Assembly: GCA_002422085.1 (NCBI GenBank)
Contig: DISZ01000009.1
Span: 34,740-98,739, forward strand
DNA length: 64,000 nt
Origin: Rhodobacteraceae bacterium UBA6197
GTDB taxonomy: Bacteria > Pseudomonadota > Alphaproteobacteria > Rhodobacterales > Rhodobacteraceae
Direction: 5' to 3'
Each line of letters begins with the position of its first letter. The stretch's first letter is position 1. The notes beneath the pieces were generated by a model. It was not told where the DNA came from, did no database searches, and was given only the letters and a program-made list of their open reading frames with translations. Below, in pieces: positions 25,813-34,811 of this stretch. Made by a program: the position numbers and the translations under genes.

Positions 25813-26166
25813 ATGGCCCGCGTGACGGTTGAAGACTGCGTTGACAAGGTTCCTAACCGGTTCGAGCTTGTCATGCTTGCGGCCCATCGGGCGCGCGAAA
25901 TTCAGGCGGGTGCCCCGATCACGGTCGAGCGCGACAACGACAAGAACCCGGTCGTGTCGCTGCGCGAGATCGCCGACGAAACCCAGCTGGCCGACGATCT
26001 GCGCGAACGCATGATCGAAAGCAACCAGACCCAGATCGAGGTTGACGAGCCGGAAGAAGACAGCATGGCGGCCCTGATGGGCGGCGAAGTTGACCAGCCG
26101 CGCGAAGACGACATGTCCGAAGAGCGGATGCTGCGCGCCCTGATGGACGCCCAGGGTCGCGACTGA
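25813..26166 (+). CDS. rpoZ: RNA polymerase omega subunit
   Basis: 117 residues, beginning [30 protein letters not shown], the diagnostic omega motif that latches the beta' C-terminus. The central [14 protein letters not shown] is typical of alphaproteobacteria; the acidic C-terminus ([21 protein letters not shown]) is variable. ATG 25813 follows ATAGGAG. It sits 60 bases before rsh, an arrangement (rpoZ-spoT) shared with enterics and relevant because omega forms part of a ppGpp site on RNA polymerase. Confidence 0.97.
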   Translation: MARVTVEDCVDKVPNRFELVMLAAHRAREIQAGAPITVERDNDKNPVVSLREIADETQLADDLRERMIESNQTQIEVDEPEEDSMAALMGGEVDQPREDDMSEERMLRALMDAQGRD

Positions 26167-26226
26167 CCGCGCGGACCTGAGGGTAGTCGGGATTGAGGGC
26201 GCGGAATCAAGGATAAGCGGGCGAGA

Positions 26227-28344
26227 ATGATCGACGTCGAAGACCTGATCGCGCTTGTCCGCAACTATAACCCTCGCACCGATGCCGATCTGATTCGCCG
26301 CGCCTATGACTATGGGCTGCGGATGCATGAAGGGCAGTTCCGCCACTCGGGCGAGGCGTATTTTTCGCATCCCGTGGCCGTGGCGGCGATCCTGACCGAA
26401 CAGCGGCTGGATGATGCCACCATCGTCACCGCGCTTTTGCACGACACGATCGAAGACACCCGCTCGACCTATTCCGAGGTCGCCGCCCTGTTTGGCGAAG
26501 ATATCGCCGAACTGGTCGATGGCGTGACCAAGCTGACCAACCTGCAACTGGGGTCCTCGGCCACGAAACAGGCCGAAAACTTCCGCAAGCTGTTCATGGC
26601 GATGTCCAAGGATCTGCGGGTGATTCTGGTCAAACTGGCCGACCGACTGCACAACATGCGCACGATCCGCTCGATGCGGGTCGATAAGCAGGCGCAAAAG
26701 GCCCACGAGACGATGGAGATCTTTGCCCCCCTTGCCGGCCGCATGGGGATGCAGTGGATGCGCGAAGAGCTGGAGGATCTGTCCTTCAAGGTGCTCAACC
26801 CCGAGGCGCGCACCTCGATCATCCGCCGCTTTGTGACCTTGCAAAAGGAATCCGGCGACGTGATCCCCAAGATCACTGCCGATATCCGGCTGGAACTGGA
26901 AAAGGCCGGGATCGAGGCCGATGTCTTTGGCCGCGCCAAGCGCCCCTATTCGATCTGGCGCAAGATGGAGGAAAAGCGGCTTTCCTTCTCGCGGCTTTCG
27001 GACATCTACGGCTTTCGGATCATCACCCGCACCGAGGCCGATTGCTACCGCGTGCTGGGCGTCATCCATCAGCGCTGGCGCGCCGTGCCGGACCGGTTCA
27101 AGGATTACATCTCGCAGCCCAAGACCAACGGCTACCGCTCGATTCATACCACCGTCTCGGGGCGCGACGGCAAGCGCGTCGAGGTGCAGATCCGCACCCG
27201 CCAGATGCACGAGGTCGCCGAGGCCGGGGTCGCGGCGCATTGGTCCTACCGCGAAGGCGTGCGCGCCGAAAACCCGTTTGCGGTCGATCCCGCCGAATGG
27301 ATCACCACCCTCACCGAACGCTTCGAAGAGGGCGACCACGAAGAGTTTCTGGAAAACGTCAAACTCGAGATGTATTCCGATCAGGTGTTCTGCTTCTCGC
27401 CCAAGGGCGATGTGGTGAAGCTGCCCAAGGGTGCCACGCCGATCGACTATGCCTATGCAATCCACACCCGGATCGGCGACAATTGCGTCGGCGCCAAGAT
27501 CGACGGTATCCGGGTGCCGCTCTGGACGCGGCTCAAGAATGGCCAGTCGGTCGATGTCATCACCGCCGCCGGTCAGCGGCCGCAGGCGACGTGGCTCGAT
27601 ATCGTCGTGACCGGCCGCGCCAAGGGGGCGATCCGCAAATCCCTGCGCGAAGAAGACCGCAGCCGGTTCGTGAAACTGGGCACCGAACTGGCCCGGCTGG
27701 CCTTTGAACATGTCGGCCGCAAGGTCACCGACAAGGCGCTGCGCACCGCCGCCAAGGCCCTTGGCCTGACCGACGATACCGAATTGCTGGCCCGTCTGGG
27801 CAGTGCCGAACTGACCGCCAGCGAGGTGATCGAGGCGCTTTATCCCGAACTGGTCGTCGCCCCCACCGAGACGGTCGAACCGACCCGCGCGGTTCTGGGC
27901 CTTGCCGCCGATCAAAGCTTCCGCCGCGCCAATTGCTGCCAGCCCTTGCCCGGCGAACGGATCATCGGCATCACCTACCGCGGTCAGGGCGTGGTCATCC
28001 ACGCCGCCGATTGCCCGGTGCTGGCCGAATTCGAGCAACAGCCCGGCCGCTGGGTCGATCTGCACTGGCACTCGGGGCGCCACGCCGCCGCCTATTCGGC
28101 CACGCTCAAGGTGACAATTTCCAACGATGCCGGCGTTCTGGGGCGGATCTGCACCTTGATCGGCCAGCAGAAGGCCAATATTTCGGATCTGCATTTCGTC
28201 GATCGAAAACCAGACTTTTACTCTTTGTATATAGAGGTCGAGTTGCGCGACGTTGAACATCTGCATACGGTCCTGACGGCGCTCGAGGCGGAAAGCGACG
28301 TTGCACAGGTCGAGCGGTATCGTGATTTGACGCGCAAACCCTAG
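26227..28344 (+). CDS. rsh: bifunctional (p)ppGpp synthetase/hydrolase Rsh
   Basis: 705 residues, full-length RelA/SpoT architecture. The HD hydrolase domain (about 20-180) has FRHSGEAYFSHPVAV and ALLHDTIEDT; the synthetase (about 235-350) has SIWRKMEEK, LSDIYGFRIITRT and PKTNGYRSIHTTV; TGS begins at QVFCFSPKGDVVKLPKGATPIDYAYAIHT; a zinc-finger-like segment has NCCQPLPGERI; and the ACT domain ends the protein. Both enzymatic motifs being intact points to a bifunctional single Rsh that makes and degrades the alarmone under starvation. Downstream of rpoZ on the same strand. Confidence 0.96.
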   Translation: MIDVEDLIALVRNYNPRTDADLIRRAYDYGLRMHEGQFRHSGEAYFSHPVAVAAILTEQRLDDATIVTALLHDTIEDTRSTYSEVAALFGEDIAELVDGVTKLTNLQLGSSATKQAENFRKLFMAMSKDLRVILVKLADRLHNMRTIRSMRVDKQAQKAHETMEIFAPLAGRMGMQWMREELEDLSFKVLNPEARTSIIRRFVTLQKESGDVIPKITADIRLELEKAGIEADVFGRAKRPYSIWRKMEEKRLSFSRLSDIYGFRIITRTEADCYRVLGVIHQRWRAVPDRFKDYISQPKTNGYRSIHTTVSGRDGKRVEVQIRTRQMHEVAEAGVAAHWSYREGVRAENPFAVDPAEWITTLTERFEEGDHEEFLENVKLEMYSDQVFCFSPKGDVVKLPKGATPIDYAYAIHTRIGDNCVGAKIDGIRVPLWTRLKNGQSVDVITAAGQRPQATWLDIVVTGRAKGAIRKSLREEDRSRFVKLGTELARLAFEHVGRKVTDKALRTAAKALGLTDDTELLARLGSAELTASEVIEALYPELVVAPTETVEPTRAVLGLAADQSFRRANCCQPLPGERIIGITYRGQGVVIHAADCPVLAEFEQQPGRWVDLHWHSGRHAAAYSATLKVTISNDAGVLGRICTLIGQQKANISDLHFVDRKPDFYSLYIEVELRDVEHLHTVLTALEAESDVAQVERYRDLTRKP

Positions 28345-28396
28345 GCGCACTATCGCCATCGGCAGATCCGGTGCGCGGACAGACAAAGGAACTGAC

Positions 28397-29071
28397 GTGG
28401 TATTCAAACGGCGCGACCGTCGCCCCATCCTGCAAGTGCTGACCGAATCGGTCTGGCCGCGCGGCGGTTGGACGCGGGCGTTTCACTACGTCAAACACCG
28501 GGTCCGGCGCCTGCCCGATGACCCGCACCGAATTGCGCGGGGCGTGGGGGCGGGGGTGTTCGTGTCGTTCACGCCGCTGTTCGGGTTCCATTTCCTGTCG
28601 GCGGCCGGGGCGGCGCTTCTGGTGCGCGGCAATATCCTGGCCGCGCTTCTGGCGACCTTCTTTGGCAATCCGGTGACCTTTCCGATCATCGCCTATTTCT
28701 CGATGAAGCTGGGTCACTGGATGCTGGGCACCCGCTTTGACCCGTCGCATCAAGAAGGGTTGATGCGTCATTTCTTCGACGCCGGCGGCGATCTGAAGAA
28801 CAATTTTCTGGCGATGTTCACCGATGCCACCGCGCATTGGGGCGGCCTTGCGCGCTTCTTCTACGAGGTGTTCCTGCCCTATCTGGTCGGCGGGTTCTTT
28901 CCGGGCGTCATAGCCGGCCTGATCTGCTACTACCTCTCGGCACCGCTGATCGCCGCCTATCAGAAACGCCGCCGCCACCGGATCAAGGAACGGCTGGCCC
29001 AGCTCAAAGCCAAGCTGCACGCCAAGCTTGAAGAGCGCGCCGAACGCAAGCAGCACGAACCGCACGACTGA
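28397..29071 (+). CDS. DUF2062-family membrane protein
   Basis: 224 residues from GTG 28397, with AAAGGAACTGAC upstream. Features are the basic N-terminus, the family core RIARGVGAGVFVSFTPLFGFHFLSAAGAALLVRGNILAALLATFFGNPVTFP, two or three further membrane segments (ARFFYEVFLPYLVGGFFPGVIAGLICYYLSAPL) and a basic, helical C-terminal tail. DUF2062 proteins are inner-membrane proteins of unknown function often encoded near pdxJ-acpS-lepB in alphaproteobacteria, as here. Confidence 0.85.
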   Translation: MVFKRRDRRPILQVLTESVWPRGGWTRAFHYVKHRVRRLPDDPHRIARGVGAGVFVSFTPLFGFHFLSAAGAALLVRGNILAALLATFFGNPVTFPIIAYFSMKLGHWMLGTRFDPSHQEGLMRHFFDAGGDLKNNFLAMFTDATAHWGGLARFFYEVFLPYLVGGFFPGVIAGLICYYLSAPLIAAYQKRRRHRIKERLAQLKAKLHAKLEERAERKQHEPHD

Positions 29072-29137
29072 GGCCGCAAAGGGTGGTTCCGTTTTCTGCC
29101 GCGCCGCACTAACCTGCGCCCGTTGCAGGAGGGTTCC

Positions 29138-29893
29138 ATGACCACCATCACGAAAGACCGGCTCCGCCTTGGGGTCAACATCGACCATGTCGCCACCTTG
29201 CGCAATGCGCGCGGGTCGGCCTATCCCGACCCGTTGCGCGCCGCCCTTGTGGCCGAAGAGGCCGGCGCCGACGGCATCACCGCGCATCTGCGCGAAGACC
29301 GCCGCCATATCGCCGACGCCGATATCGACGCGCTGATGGCGGGGCTGACGCGGCCGCTGAACCTCGAAATGGCCGCCACCGCCGAAATGCAGGCGATCGC
29401 GCTGCGGCACCGGCCGCATGCGATCTGCCTTGTGCCGGAAAACCGGGCCGAAAGAACGACCGAGGGCGGGCTGGATGTCGCGGGCGATGACAATCGGCTG
29501 GCCACCTTCATCGCGCCCTTGCGTGAGGCGGGCTGCCGGGTGTCGATGTTCGTCGGCCATGACCCGGCACAGATCCGCGCCTCGGCCCGGATCGGCGCGG
29601 CGGTGGTCGAACTGCACACCGGCCACTATTGCGACCTGCACGCCGAGGGCCGTCTGGCCGAACGCGACGCCGAACTGGCGGCACTGGCCGAGGGCGCGGC
29701 GCTGGCCCATAGCCTCGGGCTCGAGGTTCACGCCGGTCACGGGCTGACCTTCGACACCGTGCAGCCGATCGCCGCGTTCCCGGCGGTGCGCGAACTGAAC
29801 ATCGGCCATTTTCTGATCGCCGAGGCGGTGTTTATCGGCCTTGGCCCGGCGATTGCGCGGATGCGCGCGCTGATGGATACGGCGCGCGGCTGA
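29138..29893 (+). CDS. pdxJ: pyridoxine 5'-phosphate synthase
   Basis: 251 residues; ATG 29138 has CAGGAGGG upstream, preferred over TTG 29123. TIM-barrel PdxJ motifs: [68 protein letters not shown] and [27 protein letters not shown]. It condenses 3-amino-2-oxopropyl phosphate with deoxyxylulose 5-phosphate to form vitamin B6. Followed by acpS, the common pdxJ-acpS pairing. Confidence 0.97.
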   Translation: MTTITKDRLRLGVNIDHVATLRNARGSAYPDPLRAALVAEEAGADGITAHLREDRRHIADADIDALMAGLTRPLNLEMAATAEMQAIALRHRPHAICLVPENRAERTTEGGLDVAGDDNRLATFIAPLREAGCRVSMFVGHDPAQIRASARIGAAVVELHTGHYCDLHAEGRLAERDAELAALAEGAALAHSLGLEVHAGHGLTFDTVQPIAAFPAVRELNIGHFLIAEAVFIGLGPAIARMRALMDTARG

Positions 29894-29963
29894 TGTTGGC
29901 GTCGTATACAGGCAAATATGATGCGACTATTATGCCAATAATAGTGCCCTCGGGGTGTGGTGG

Positions 29964-30365
29964 ATGATCCTTGGCATCGGCACCGATCTGGCCAATATCG
30001 ATCGCATCGCCAAGGTGCTGGCGCGTCATGGTGACCGCTTTCGCAACCGCGTCTTTACCCCGATCGAGCAGGCCAAGGCCGAGGCCCGCGCCGATACGGC
30101 CGGCACCTATGCCAAGCGCTGGGCCGCGAAAGAGGCCTGCTCCAAGGCCTTGGGAACCGGGCTGAGAATGGGGATTTCGTGGCGTGACATGGCGGTCACG
30201 AATTTGCCAACGGGGCAGCCGGTGATGCATCTTGCCGGTTGGGCTGCGGACAGGTTAAAGTCAATGACACCAGAGGGTTACGAGGCCGTCGTCCATGTCA
30301 CCCTGACCGATGACCATCCTTGGGCGCAGGCCTTCGTGGTGATCGAGGCGCGCGCCCTTCCTTGA
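29964..30365 (+). CDS. acpS: holo-[acyl-carrier-protein] synthase
   Basis: 133 residues from ATG 29964 ([15 protein letters not shown]); a GTG at 29955 is an alternative. The two Mg2+-binding motifs [12 protein letters not shown] and [16 protein letters not shown] are present. It attaches 4'-phosphopantetheine from CoA to acyl carrier protein. An AT-rich stretch (29907-29943) separates it from pdxJ, perhaps a local promoter. lepB follows after 55 bases. Confidence 0.95.
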   Translation: MILGIGTDLANIDRIAKVLARHGDRFRNRVFTPIEQAKAEARADTAGTYAKRWAAKEACSKALGTGLRMGISWRDMAVTNLPTGQPVMHLAGWAADRLKSMTPEGYEAVVHVTLTDDHPWAQAFVVIEARALP

Positions 30366-30420
30366 CACGCGCGATCATGCGTCGCAAGGAAGGCGGGGTT
30401 ACAACAAGAACGGGAAAAGC

Positions 30421-31200
30421 ATGTCGGGCAAGGCCAAAGAAGGCGCGATTGAAACGGTCAAGACGATTGTCTATGCCCTTGTTATCGCTGGTATTTTTCG
30501 CACCCTGTTCTTTCAGCCCTTCTGGATTCCCTCGGGCAGCATGAAAGACACGCTGCTGATTGGCGACTTTCTGTTCGTCAACAAGATGGCCTATGGCTAT
30601 TCGGCGCATTCCTGCCCCTTCTCGGCCTGCCCGATTCCGGGCCGGATCTTCGCCTCTGAACCCGAGCGGGGCGATGTCGTGGTCTTTCGCCACCCCACGC
30701 GCGGCGTCGATTTCATCAAGCGAGTCATAGGCTTGCCCGGCGATACGGTGCAGGTCAAGAACGGCGTCCTGAACATCAACGGCGCGCCAGTGCAACTGGC
30801 CGACGGCGGCACTTTCACCGAGGTGAAAGAGCTGCAAGGCCCGCAAGGTCTGATGCCGCGCTGCGCCAACGACCCGGTGGGTCAGGGCGGGACCTGCGAA
30901 AAGGGCCGCAAGCTGGAAACCCTGCCGAACGGCAAGACTCACTCGATTCTCAATATTTCGGATAGCTGGGTGGCCGACAACACTCCCGTCTTCACCGTCC
31001 CCGAGGGCCAGTATTTCTTCATGGGCGACAACCGCGACAACTCGGAAGACAGCCGTTTTGCCGCGCCGTCGGGGCTTGGCTTCGTGCCCGGAGAATTCCT
31101 GATCGGTCGCGCCGACCGGATCATGTTTTCCTCCGCCGGGCGGTCGCTGTTTTACTTCTGGACTTGGCGGATGGACCGCTTCTTCAAGGCGATCGAGTGA
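30421..31200 (+). CDS. lepB: signal peptidase I
   Basis: 259 residues. After one membrane helix ([25 protein letters not shown]) come the serine motif [20 protein letters not shown] (catalytic Ser40) and the lysine motif [14 protein letters not shown] (Lys100), then [14 protein letters not shown]. It cleaves signal peptides at the periplasmic face. Two insertions bear cysteine pairs: [16 protein letters not shown] (Cys65, Cys70) and [18 protein letters not shown], likely oxidised in the periplasm. Its TGA overlaps the rnc GTG. The lepB-rnc-era order is classical. Confidence 0.96.
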   Translation: MSGKAKEGAIETVKTIVYALVIAGIFRTLFFQPFWIPSGSMKDTLLIGDFLFVNKMAYGYSAHSCPFSACPIPGRIFASEPERGDVVVFRHPTRGVDFIKRVIGLPGDTVQVKNGVLNINGAPVQLADGGTFTEVKELQGPQGLMPRCANDPVGQGGTCEKGRKLETLPNGKTHSILNISDSWVADNTPVFTVPEGQYFFMGDNRDNSEDSRFAAPSGLGFVPGEFLIGRADRIMFSSAGRSLFYFWTWRMDRFFKAIE

Positions 31201-31886
31201 AAATTTCGGCGGAAATTCAGGCCTTTATGGCGCGTCTCGGGCATAACTTCAGCAAGCCGGATTTGCTGGCGCGCGCCTTGACCCATGCCTCGATTTCCAC
31301 CCGGACGCGGCCCGACAACCAGCGGCTCGAATTCCTTGGCGACCGTGTGCTGGGCCTTGTGATGGCCGAGGCGTTGTTGTCGGCGGACCGCGGCGCCAGC
31401 GAGGGCCAGCTTGCGCCCCGCTTCAACGCGCTGGTGCGCAAGGAAACCTGCGCCGATGTCGCGCGCCAGATCGGGCTCGGTGATGTGCTCAAACTGGGCC
31501 GGTCGGAAATGATGACCGGCGGGCGCCGCAAAGAGGCGCTGCTGGGCGATGCGCTCGAGGCGGTGATCGCCGCCGTTTACCTTGACGCCGGTTTCGAACC
31601 CGCGCGCGATCTGATCTTGCGGCTTTGGGGCGGCCGCGTCGGCGGTGTCGCCCTTGACGCGCGCGATGCCAAGACCAGCTTGCAGGAATGGGCGCAGGCG
31701 CGTGGCCTGCCGCCGCCCGACTATGTCGAGATTTCGCGCGACGGACCCGACCATGCGCCGGTGTTCGTGATCGAGGCCCGGCTGGCCTCGGGGCAGGTCG
31801 AACGCGCCTCGGCGGGCGCGAAACGGCAGGCCGAACAGGCCGCCGCCAAGGCCCTTCTGACCCGGATGGAGAGTTCCAATGACTGA
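31197..31886 (+). CDS. rnc: ribonuclease III
   Basis: 229 residues from GTG 31197 ([15 protein letters not shown]), overlapping the lepB stop (GTGA). The RNase III signature [18 protein letters not shown] with catalytic acids, and the second acid site [18 protein letters not shown], precede a C-terminal double-stranded RNA binding domain ([23 protein letters not shown] to [13 protein letters not shown]). It processes rRNA precursors and structured mRNAs. Overlaps era by 8 bases. Confidence 0.96.
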   Translation: MKISAEIQAFMARLGHNFSKPDLLARALTHASISTRTRPDNQRLEFLGDRVLGLVMAEALLSADRGASEGQLAPRFNALVRKETCADVARQIGLGDVLKLGRSEMMTGGRRKEALLGDALEAVIAAVYLDAGFEPARDLILRLWGGRVGGVALDARDAKTSLQEWAQARGLPPPDYVEISRDGPDHAPVFVIEARLASGQVERASAGAKRQAEQAAAKALLTRMESSND

Positions 31887-32790
31887 ACAGACCCGCGCTG
31901 GATTCGTCGCTCTCATCGGCGAGCCGAATGCCGGAAAATCGACACTTCTCAACAGGATGGTCGGCGCCAAGGTGTCGATTGTCACGCATAAGGTGCAAAC
32001 CACGCGGGCCCGGATCCGAGGGGTCTGCATGGCGGGTCAGGCGCAGATCGTCTTTGTCGATACGCCCGGCCTGTTTCGTCCGCGCCGCCGCCTTGACCGG
32101 GCGATGGTGGCCGCCGCCTGGGGCGGCGCGTCGGATGCCGATGTGGTGGTGCTGCTGATCGAGGCGCACCGCGGCATTTCCGAAGGCGTCAAGACTATTC
32201 TCGACGCGCTGAAAGAACGTGTCGGCCAGCATCCGGTGGCGCTGGCGATCAACAAGATCGACAAGGTCAAGGCCGAAACCCTGCTGGCGCTGGCCGAGCA
32301 GATGAACGGGCTTTACCCTTTCGCGCGCACCTTCATGATCTCGGCCGAGCGCGGCCACGGCGTCGATGATCTGCGCGACTGGCTGGCGGGCGAGCTTCCC
32401 GAAGGCCCGTGGTTCTACCCCGAAGACCAGATCGCCGATCTGCCGATGCGGGTGATCGCCGCCGAGGTCACGCGCGAAAAGCTGACCCTGCGTCTGCACG
32501 AGGAACTGCCCTACCAGCTGACCGTCGAGACCGAGAAATGGGAAGACCGCGCCGATGGCTCGACCCGGATCGACCAGTTGATCTATGTCAGCCGCGATGG
32601 CCACAAGGGTATCGTGCTGGGCCACGGCGGCGAGACGATCAAATCGGTCAGCATGGAGGCGCGCAAGGAACTGACCGAGTTTCTGGGCCGCCCGGTGCAT
32701 CTGTTCTTGCAAGTCAAGGTGCGCCCGAACTGGGAAAACGAGGCCGAGCGCTATTCCGAAATGGGGCTCGAGTTCAAGGATGGCAACTGA
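31879..32790 (+). CDS. era: GTPase Era
   Basis: 303 residues with G1 [10 protein letters not shown]2-region [14 protein letters not shown]3 DTPGLF, G4 NKID and G5 SAERG, followed by the KH domain near the C-terminus ([40 protein letters not shown]). Era binds the 3' end of 16S rRNA in small-subunit assembly. Start lies inside the 3' end of rnc. Downstream DUF1491 follows after 9 bases. Confidence 0.97.
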   Translation: MTEQTRAGFVALIGEPNAGKSTLLNRMVGAKVSIVTHKVQTTRARIRGVCMAGQAQIVFVDTPGLFRPRRRLDRAMVAAAWGGASDADVVVLLIEAHRGISEGVKTILDALKERVGQHPVALAINKIDKVKAETLLALAEQMNGLYPFARTFMISAERGHGVDDLRDWLAGELPEGPWFYPEDQIADLPMRVIAAEVTREKLTLRLHEELPYQLTVETEKWEDRADGSTRIDQLIYVSRDGHKGIVLGHGGETIKSVSMEARKELTEFLGRPVHLFLQVKVRPNWENEAERYSEMGLEFKDGN

Positions 32791-32799
32791 GGCCGGGGC

Positions 32800-33135
32800 A
32801 TGGACGCAAGGCTGACCGCCGATTTCTGGGTGCACGCCTATCTGGCGCGGCTTGGGCTGGCCAATATCCCCGCCTATGTGACCCAGCACGGCGATCCGGG
32901 CGCGGGCGCGGTTCTGGTCAAATGCGCCACGCTGGATGGGCAGGCAACGCTGTGGCAGCGCAGCTTCGATCTGATGACCGGCAGCCGAACCTGGCTTGTG
33001 CTGAGCGCCGGACCCGAACCCGAGATCGACGCCGCGGTCACCCGGCAATGCCGCAACGACCCTGATCTATGGGTGATTGAAATCGAATCCCGTTCCGGAC
33101 AAACGCTGTTGGACCAGCCGGGCCTGTCGGACTGA
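32800..33135 (+). CDS. DUF1491 family protein
   Basis: 111 residues. The N-terminal RLTADFWVHAYLARLGLANIPAYVTQHGDPGAGAVLVKC and the mid-protein LWQRSFDLMTGSRTW, then the C-terminal DPDLWVIEIESRSGQTLLDQPGL match the alphaproteobacterial DUF1491 pattern. No function is known; the alternation of short strands and helices suggests a compact cytoplasmic alpha/beta fold. Nine bases after era, so likely in the same transcript. Confidence 0.85.
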   Translation: MDARLTADFWVHAYLARLGLANIPAYVTQHGDPGAGAVLVKCATLDGQATLWQRSFDLMTGSRTWLVLSAGPEPEIDAAVTRQCRNDPDLWVIEIESRSGQTLLDQPGLSD

Positions 33136-33153
33136 CCGTTTTTTGAGGATGTG

Positions 33154-33936
33154 ATGACCCTTGCCACCGACCCCGCCTATGAAACCCGTCTGGCCGCGCA
33201 TCGCGCCGCGCGTCTGGCCGAGCTTGCCGCCGATGACGGCTGGCTGAACCTGACCGATCGGGTCGAGCTGGCACAAGGCAGCGCCAGCGTTGGGCGCGAT
33301 AGCGGCAATGACATCGTGCTGAGCGTCGGCCCGGCCAATCTGGGCCGCTTGACGCTTGTCGGAAATGTCGCCAGCCTTACCACCGCGGCCGGCGACACCC
33401 TTGACTTTATGCCCGAACCCGAGCGCCCGCCGCGGTTGCGCTTTGCCGGTTTGTTGCTGGAAATCCATACGGTTGACGGCCGGGCGGCGCTGCGCGTGCG
33501 CGATCTTTCCCCAAACCGCCGCAGCGTCACGCTGCGCTATTTTCCGACCGATCCCGCTTGGGTCATCCGCGCCGATTGGGTCGCGCTGGCCCGCCCGGTG
33601 ACCCGCGCGGCCGAGCTGGTCAACGGCGCCTCCGAGGCGGCTGTGCAAACCCATAGCGCGCGGTTTTTTCATGCGGGCACCCAAGTGGATCTGGTGCCGC
33701 TGCATGAAAAATCGGGCAAACCGATGTTCGTTTTCCGCGACCAGACTGCCGGGTCCGAGACCTACGGCGCGTCGCGCTTTCTCTACGGCGATGCGGTGGA
33801 CGATGGAAAAATCACGCTTGATTTCAATACGGCGTTCAACCCGCCGTGCGCGTTCAGCGATCTGGCGATCTGCCCTTTGCCGCCGCGCGAAAACATCCTG
33901 CCCTTCCGTGTGGAAGCGGGCGAGTTGAATCCCTGA
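33154..33936 (+). CDS. DUF1684 family protein
   Basis: 260 residues from ATG 33154 (GTG 33151 adds one). Segments diagnostic of DUF1684 are the N-terminal RAARLAELAADDGWLNLTDRVEL, the tryptophan-containing middle FPTDPAWVIRADWVAL, and the C-terminal GKPMFVFRDQTAGSETYGASRFLYGD with DFNTAFNPPCAFSDLAICPLPPRENILPFRVEAGE. Function unknown. It lies between DUF1491 and recO on the same strand; element J separates it from recO. Confidence 0.88.
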   Translation: MTLATDPAYETRLAAHRAARLAELAADDGWLNLTDRVELAQGSASVGRDSGNDIVLSVGPANLGRLTLVGNVASLTTAAGDTLDFMPEPERPPRLRFAGLLLEIHTVDGRAALRVRDLSPNRRSVTLRYFPTDPAWVIRADWVALARPVTRAAELVNGASEAAVQTHSARFFHAGTQVDLVPLHEKSGKPMFVFRDQTAGSETYGASRFLYGDAVDDGKITLDFNTAFNPPCAFSDLAICPLPPRENILPFRVEAGELNP

Positions 33937-33965
33937 GACACGGCGCTGGCGCGCCGCATTTTCGG

Positions 33966-34054
33966 ATCACCTTTGCGATAAATATCCCCCGCGGAGCGTT
34001 CAGGGGCTGGATGCGGGAGCCTCCGGCGGGGATACTTGAGCGAAGATGAAAGGG
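33966..34054. repeat. dispersed repeat, inverted pair (element J)
   Basis: Left half TCACCTTTGCGATAAATATC then CCCCGCGGAGCG (33966-33997); right half GCCTCCGGCGGGGATACTTG then AGCGAAGATGAAA (34019-34051). Inner cores pair, outer arms have diverged. It lies in the 125-base gap between two co-directional genes, and its right edge abuts the GGGAGG ribosome binding site of recO, so it might affect recO translation. Confidence 0.8.
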
Positions 34055-34061
34055 AGGCCGC

Positions 34062-34811
34062 ATGGACTGGCGCGATGAGGGCACGATCCTGTCGGTGCGC
34101 GGGCATGGCGAGACGTCGGCCATCGTCGAGATCTTTACCGCTGCGCATGGGCGCCACGCGGGCGTGGTGCGGGGTGGCGCGTCGCGCAAGGTGGCGGCGG
34201 TGCTGCAGCCCGGGTCTTTTGTCGATGTCAGTTGGCGTGCGCGGCTGGAAGATCACATCGGCGCCTTCACCATCGAGCCGTTGCGGTCGCGTGCCGGCGT
34301 ATTGGGAGACCGGCTCGCGCTTTTGGGGCTGAACGCGGTTTGCGCGCTATTGTCTTTTGCGCTGCCTGAACGCGAGGCGCACGCGAGGCTTTATGCCGAC
34401 ACCGAGCCGCTGTTTGATGCTTTGGCGCAGGCAGCTCCGGGCTGGCCGCTGGCCTATCTGCGTTGGGAACTGGGGCTATTGGAAGAACTGGGCTACGGGC
34501 TTGATCTAAGCTCTTGCGCGGTGAATGGCAGCCGGGACGATCTTGCCTATGTCAGCCCGAAATCCGGACGCGCCGTCAGCCGCGACGGCGCCGGAGATTG
34601 GGCGGCGCGGTTGCTGCCGTTGCCTGTCTGCCTATTGGGGCAGGGCGACGCTTCGATCTTTGAGTTGGCGCAAGGGCTTGAAACGACGGGGTATTTTCTG
34701 GAAAATCATCTCGCAGTCGACCTTGGGTCACGACCCTTGCCCGCAGCACGGGCAAGGTTGGTGGCGGGCTTGGTGCGGCACGGAATGGGGATCCCGCCCG
34801 TGGCGCCCTAA
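34062..34811 (+). CDS. recO: DNA repair protein RecO
   Basis: 249 residues. The N-terminal OB domain has [43 protein letters not shown], and the helical C-terminal part has [34 protein letters not shown] and [12 protein letters not shown], as in the family; the Cys4 zinc site of some RecO proteins is not evident. RecO helps load RecA at gapped DNA. Its TAA stop (34809-34811) overlaps the TAG of the convergent acyl-CoA dehydrogenase, leaving no intergenic space. Confidence 0.93.
   Translation: MDWRDEGTILSVRGHGETSAIVEIFTAAHGRHAGVVRGGASRKVAAVLQPGSFVDVSWRARLEDHIGAFTIEPLRSRAGVLGDRLALLGLNAVCALLSFALPEREAHARLYADTEPLFDALAQAAPGWPLAYLRWELGLLEELGYGLDLSSCAVNGSRDDLAYVSPKSGRAVSRDGAGDWAARLLPLPVCLLGQGDASIFELAQGLETTGYFLENHLAVDLGSRPLPAARARLVAGLVRHGMGIPPVAP

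Noticed and set aside
25762..28428. Very long open frame antisense to rsh (about 890 codons)
   Set aside because: Codon-bias shadow of a GC-rich gene; no recognisable domain, and composition is His/Arg/Gly-rich as expected from antisense reading.
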